DNA from: Bathymodiolus japonicus methanotrophic gill symbiont
Lineage (GTDB): Bacteria > Pseudomonadota > Gammaproteobacteria > Methylococcales > Methylomonadaceae
Reading direction: 5' to 3'
Assembly: GCF_019721995.1 (NCBI RefSeq)
Contig: NZ_BLYC01000003.1
Coordinates: 247,777-311,776 of the forward strand
Length of the DNA stretch: 64,000 bases
Within the stretch, counting starts at the first letter, position 1, and each line of letters starts with the position of its first letter. Position numbers and translations under genes: made by a program. Shown one piece after another: positions 60,428-64,000 of this stretch. The notes below the pieces were generated by a model, which worked only from the letters and a program-made list of their open reading frames with translations, made no database searches and was not told the DNA's origin.

Positions 60428-60494
60428 GTAGGGCGTGGCTTTAGCCCGCAATATCTAAGTGTTTGTTGAAAGGCGGGCTAAAGCCGCGCCCTAC
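60428..60494. repeat. REP-like palindrome between mnmE and yidC
   Basis: GTAGGGCGTGGCTTTAGCCCGC and its near complement GCGGGCTAAAGCCGCGCCCTAC enclose about 22 bp. Same family as 1462 and 24514. Confidence 0.8.
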
Positions 60495-60521
60495 CTCTAT
60501 CTTTTTGCGTCTAATCTTAAA

Positions 60522-60562
60522 ACAAAAAAGCCGAATCAGCTTTACGCTAATTCGGCTTTTGG
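60522..60562 (-). terminator. Rho-independent terminator after yidC
   Basis: AAGCCGAAT/ATTCGGCTT stem (60529-60558) followed on the minus strand by TTTTTTG. It ends the rpmH-rnpA-yidD-yidC unit. Confidence 0.85.
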
Positions 60563-60580
60563 TGTTGATTTTTGCTATAT

Positions 60581-62203
60581 TTAGCCTTCGCCAACAATCT
60601 TTTTGGTGATAAACCACTGTTGAATAATCGACAGGGTATTATTTGTTACCCAGTATAAAACCAGCCCTGATGGGAAGAACAAGAAAAATACGGTAAATAC
60701 GATGGGGAACATACGCATGATTTTTGCTTGTAATGGATCAACAGGCGCAGGGTTTAAACGTTGCTGAATAAACATTGTGATCCCCATGATCACTGGTAAA
60801 ACGAAGTAAGGATCTTTGACCGATAAGTCATGAATCCACATTATAAATGGCGCTTGCCTTAATTCTACGGTTTCAATCAATACCCAGTACAGTGAAATAA
60901 ATACCGGGATTTGCACCATGATGGGTAAACACCCTCCCATCGGATTTACTTTTTCCCTGCGGTATAAATCCATCATTTCCTGGTTAAAGCGCTGCCTGTC
61001 TTCGCCGTAGCTTTCTTTTAGCTGCGCAAGGCGAGGCTGCAATTTACGCATTTTCGCCATTGATTTAAAACTGGCTGCAGATAATGGGAAGAATAGTAAT
61101 TTAATACAAAAAGTGACTCCCATAATTGCAAATCCCCAGTTACCAATATATGAATGAATATAATTCAATAAGGAGTAAATAGGTTTACCAATAATCGTTA
61201 ACCAGCTGTAATCAACTGTTAATTCCAGGCCTGGTGCAACCGCTTCCATCATCGGCTGGATCTTAGGACCAGCAAATAACTGACTGTTAAAAACCAGGCT
61301 GCTATTCGCAGCAGCCGTTGTTGGGTTCGAATAAGAACCCACAACAAAGCGTGAGTTACTCAAGGCCTTGGTAAAATAATGCTCCTCATTTTCTGCAGGT
61401 GGCACCCATGCAGTTGCAAAATAATGTTGAATCATCGCTGACCAGCCACCTACACTTGAGGTTTTCACGTCTTCTTCAGCCATGTCGTCAAAGTCAAACT
61501 TCTGGTACTTGTCTTCTTCTGTATAGATAACAGCACCTGCAAAGGTACGAATAAAGGTATTACCTTTGCCATCACTAAATGGCACTCTCATCAATTGAGT
61601 ATATTGACGACCAGTCCAGTCATTATCAGAGCGGTTATCGATTTTTTGTTCAAGAGCAATAGCATAACCGCCTCGGGTAAAGGTATAGGTCTTGGTATAG
61701 CTTATGCCGCTATTATCCGTCCAGCTTAAAGGCACGACTAAGGTATTTTCACCTTCACCAAGCTGATAACTTGCCTGTGCAGAATGTAATTGGGTGTTGT
61801 GGTTAGGTAGCTTGACTGACTGCCCGCTTGTTAAAAGGCCACTCTGACCTAAAAACAGTCTTTCAGGGCGACTGTCAAACAGGCGAATTTTAGCATCCTC
61901 TCCCTTATCTACAGTGTAGTCCAGCAAGCCCAGGTTACGAAATGTCCCGCCTTGTGTATCTATCTCGATCCGGTAAACATCCGTGGTAACCGTAATAATA
62001 TTATCGGCTACATTTTCAGAAAATGGCAGTTCAGCGGCATCCGGATTATTATCTGCATCAATAGCAACCGGGTTGCCATTCGCATCAATCGTTGTTTGTG
62101 CGGTAACTTCTGGCTTTGGGCCATAGTCTAATTGCCATGCTTCCCATAACATTATAGAAATCATCGACAGAATGACGATGAGTACAAACCTTATATTCTC
62201 CAT
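60581..62203 (-). CDS. yidC: Membrane protein insertase YidC
   Basis: A 540-aa inner-membrane insertase of the Oxa1/YidC family. First membrane helix (RFVLIVILSMISIMLWEAW), a large periplasmic beta domain (about residues 55-340), then the conserved five-helix core: GNWGFAIMGVTFCIKLLFFP, MKRKLQP-like coiled coil (MAKMRKLQPRLAQLKESYGE), NPMGGCLPIMVQIPVFISLY and VFFLFFPSGLVLYWVTNN. It inserts and folds membrane proteins with or without Sec. It starts 3 bp after the yidD stop. Confidence 0.97.
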   Translation of the reverse strand: MENIRFVLIVILSMISIMLWEAWQLDYGPKPEVTAQTTIDANGNPVAIDADNNPDAAELPFSENVADNIITVTTDVYRIEIDTQGGTFRNLGLLDYTVDKGEDAKIRLFDSRPERLFLGQSGLLTSGQSVKLPNHNTQLHSAQASYQLGEGENTLVVPLSWTDNSGISYTKTYTFTRGGYAIALEQKIDNRSDNDWTGRQYTQLMRVPFSDGKGNTFIRTFAGAVIYTEEDKYQKFDFDDMAEEDVKTSSVGGWSAMIQHYFATAWVPPAENEEHYFTKALSNSRFVVGSYSNPTTAAANSSLVFNSQLFAGPKIQPMMEAVAPGLELTVDYSWLTIIGKPIYSLLNYIHSYIGNWGFAIMGVTFCIKLLFFPLSAASFKSMAKMRKLQPRLAQLKESYGEDRQRFNQEMMDLYRREKVNPMGGCLPIMVQIPVFISLYWVLIETVELRQAPFIMWIHDLSVKDPYFVLPVIMGITMFIQQRLNPAPVDPLQAKIMRMFPIVFTVFFLFFPSGLVLYWVTNNTLSIIQQWFITKKIVGEG

Positions 62204-62205
62204 TT

Positions 62206-62433
62206 TTACTTACCAGTTTTTTTGGGTACAGGATCATCAATATCACCATGATAAAAAGGGTGACATCGTAGTAATCGTTTAATTGTGAGATAGGAGCCAC
62301 TTATCGCGCCATGCGTAGAAATGGCTTGTATAGCATAGCTCGAACAAGAAGGATGAAAGCGACAATGACTGCCTAGCATCGGACTTATAAAATATTTATA
62401 AAATCTGAGTAAGGCTATGAGTATGTAGCGCAT
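62206..62433 (-). CDS. yidD: Membrane insertion efficiency factor YidD
   Basis: 75 aa, starting [20 protein letters not shown], with the family signature [20 protein letters not shown] and [16 protein letters not shown] small membrane-associated protein encoded between rnpA and yidC in most bacteria. Its start overlaps the end of rnpA by 19 bp. Confidence 0.95.
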   Translation of the reverse strand: MRYILIALLRFYKYFISPMLGSHCRFHPSCSSYAIQAISTHGAISGSYLTIKRLLRCHPFYHGDIDDPVPKKTGK

Positions 62434-62783
62434 CGCTTAATTAATTTAAGCCAGTGTTTATCAAGAGAGGCCTGAAGTATTTTTGAGTTCGCAGTTGCCG
62501 CGTCCCTGCGTGCCATTACAACAAAATCGAGATTTGTAATTTCATGTTGTTGTAATCTAAAGCTTTCCCGAGCAGATCGTTTGATTCTATTTCTATCAAC
62601 AGCACGTTTGACATTTTTTTTAGCAATGGCAAGACCTAAGCGTGGATGGTCTAGCTCATTAACGATGGCAAGTACTGTAAAATATTTGTCGGTAGATCTT
62701 TCCGCTTTAACGAAAACACGTTTAAATTCAGCCGGCTCTCTTAACCGCAGCTGCGGTGGAAAACAAGCGGCTTTCGGTGTCAA
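62415..62783 (-). CDS. rnpA: Ribonuclease P protein component
   Basis: A 122-aa basic protein subunit of RNase P. Motifs are [49 protein letters not shown] (the RNR signature) and [10 protein letters not shown]. It begins directly after the rpmH stop (2 bp gap), the classic arrangement. Confidence 0.96.
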   Translation of the reverse strand: MTPKAACFPPQLRLREPAEFKRVFVKAERSTDKYFTVLAIVNELDHPRLGLAIAKKNVKRAVDRNRIKRSARESFRLQQHEITNLDFVVMARRDAATANSKILQASLDKHWLKLIKRCATYS

Positions 62784-62785
62784 GC

Positions 62786-62920
62786 TTAAAGAGCAAGTGT
62801 GTGACGGCCTTTTCTTCTACGTGCGTTAATGACATTCCGGCCACCACTCGTTGCCATTCTTGCGCGAAAGCCATGAGTACGCGCGCGTTTTATTTTGCTT
62901 GGTTGATAAGTTCTTTTCAT
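62786..62920 (-). CDS. rpmH: 50S ribosomal protein L34
   Basis: 44 aa: [44 protein letters not shown]. Matches the L34 family over its full length, at the expected position before rnpA. GAG(AG) upstream of the ATG is the ribosome site. Confidence 0.96.
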   Translation of the reverse strand: MKRTYQPSKIKRARTHGFRARMATSGGRNVINARRRKGRHTLAL

Positions 62921-63226
62921 TCTGAGAGTTCCTTAGCTATAGGGTAAAAATTGGATAAAAAAGATCTGGAATTCTATGAAATTATTGAGCATTTGTCAAT
63001 ATACATGACTGCTTATTTATATAAGCCTGTATATACTAGCACAAAATACCGGTTATACCAGGTCATGATTTTCCTGCATTTAAGAGTGTTGCAACTGAAC
63101 ATAATTAGATTACAAATATGCAATGTATTGCTGAAGATTAAGATGTAGATAAAAAAACATTCCCGGTAACAGGTACAATAATCACTATTATTCTTTAGCC
63201 CTGTTTGAAAAATCAAGGAACTCAAG
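62921..63226. other. AT-rich intergenic region between rpmH and comM stub
   Basis: This should hold the rpmH promoter. In many gammaproteobacteria dnaA and sometimes the origin lie upstream of rpmH, but I find no TTATCCACA-type DnaA boxes and no dnaA here. Confidence 0.4.
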
Positions 63227-63434
63227 ATGTTACTTGCCATTGCCTATAGTCGAGGTCGATCAGGGATTAATGCGCCACTGGTCACGGTGGAAGTGCATAT
63301 ATCCAATGGCTTGCCTGCGTTAAATCTGGTTGGACTCCCGGAGACGGCGGTTAAAGAAAGTAAAGATCGGGTTCGCGGTGCAATTATCAACTCGCACTTT
63401 CAATTTCCCATGCAGCGCATCACTATGCTACGAA
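63227..63434 (+). pseudogene. ComM/YifB (Mg-chelatase-like) N-terminal stub
   Basis: MLLAIAYSRGRSGINAPLVT VEVHISNGLPALNLVGLPET AVKESKDRVRGAIINSHFQF PMQRIT is the start of the ComM/YifB AAA+ branch-migration helicase. Family homology ends near 63420, and an unrelated frame (YATKEKQELIRYGYHESQLE) follows and stops near 63510. The gene is truncated by a rearrangement, with no IS end visible at the joint. Confidence 0.8.
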
Positions 63435-63612
63435 AGAAAAACAGGAATTAATTCGGTATGGATATCATGAATCTCAATTAGAAACTGGCGAATATTTAAG
63501 CCTTTGATTTTAAAGGATACAATTAGAGCAAGGTTACTGGTGGCTTTTGTTTAGATGCTTAATATAGCCAAAGGAGAGAAGAGTTTAATTTTGTTTTTTA
63601 TAAAGAGTATTT

Positions 63613-63907
63613 GCGGGGAGTCGCTATTTTTGCGAAAGCTTGTTTTGGGCATCCCAGCCCAAGCAAGCAGCAAAAACTTAACGCGACCACTTATGCCTCC
63701 GGCGGCCCCGATTCGTCCTCGTCACCTCGTCCCGACCCAACAAGGGGTCGGAACATAGGCTCCAAATGACTTGACGCCGTGTCGGATGGCCTTTTATTTT
63801 GTCTCCACCTTCGCTAACGCTCAGACTCCGACAAAACAACGGCCCTACGGCTATCGCGGACTAAAAATCTTCACTTCGCTTAGGCTACGTTTCCCTGATT
63901 TTCAGCG
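63613..63907 (+). mobile_element. SE-A (295 bp), last copy
   Basis: GCGGGGAGTCGC to TGATTTTCAGCG. Flanks AGAGTATTT and AATGTAGAA (+4 G). The host sequence on either side is not a recognised gene, so the empty site cannot be confirmed here. Confidence 0.88.
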
Positions 63908-64000
63908 AATGTAGAATATCTAAAAATTATCAAGGGAAATTGCTCTTCAAGAGTTCAAATACTGCCAACATTACATTAAAGCTAAGGCGCTGAAAGTATT

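Noticed and set aside
62921..63226. Replication origin next to rpmH
   Set aside because: No dnaA gene and no DnaA-box cluster is visible.
1..64000. CRISPR array or cas genes
   Set aside because: Repeats are dispersed IS, MITE and SE copies; no regularly spaced short repeats with unique spacers were seen.

Overview
The window looks like part of a gammaproteobacterial chromosome of moderate GC. The clues are the rpmH-rnpA-yidD-yidC-mnmE cluster, recB, rmuC, an NAD-malic enzyme, heptosyltransferases for LPS core and a Bat (vWA) gene set. IS-derived decay is extreme. A methanotroph or endosymbiont-like lineage would fit, but nothing in the sequence fixes the genus.

Layout. 0.5-5.3 kb: a beta-hydroxyacid dehydrogenase and a minus-strand Bat operon (DUF4381, BatA, BatB, TPR protein). 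5.5-9 kb: a TAXI-type TRAP binding protein gene destroyed by nested ISs. 10.6 kb: a Bcp peroxiredoxin. 11.3-16.8 kb: nested IS wreckage, part of it unusually error-rich. 16.8-20.2 kb: rpiA 3' end, two small proteins, a VF530-like gene killed twice, an RRM protein. 22.3-25 kb: two GT9 heptosyltransferases and a truncated GT4. 25-31 kb: ISs, a LysR stub and a broken Uma2-like gene. 31.5 kb: ilvE. 34.5-38 kb: recB between IS fragments. 38-47.6 kb: stacked ISs and a broken PIN toxin. 47.7-51.3 kb: batD and rmuC. 51.3-57 kb: broken GDPD, tpm and RelE-type toxin-antitoxin genes. 57.3-63.4 kb: malic enzyme, mnmE, yidC, yidD, rnpA, rpmH and a comM stub.

Names used for repeated elements. ISa: 1.57 kb, IS4-like, with its 204-bp MITE-a. 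ISb: 1534 bp, ends CATCAGTGTTCCC. ISc: 1531 bp, ends CTCGATGTTCAAG, with its 152-bp MITE-c. ISd: 1427 bp, IS630-like, TA target. ISe and ISf: IS3-like. ISg: IS4-like. A 318-bp orphan element has a TTAA duplication.

The most interesting signal is a family of short non-coding scarless elements: SE-A (295 bp), SE-B (280 bp) and SE-B' (260 bp). They occur 17 times in clear form, plus one 20-bp stub, and interrupt transposases, a MITE and host genes. In most copies whose intact target can be read elsewhere or inferred, removing exactly the element restores the uninterrupted sequence with no target duplication. All end in a hairpin followed by CAGCG (one copy CGGCG). In all 17 readable junctions the fourth target base after that end is G. 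SE-B and SE-B' differ by paired changes that keep the same stems. This looks like an undescribed non-autonomous mobile element with a single-strand or RNA fold and its own target rule; its mobilising enzyme is not evident here.
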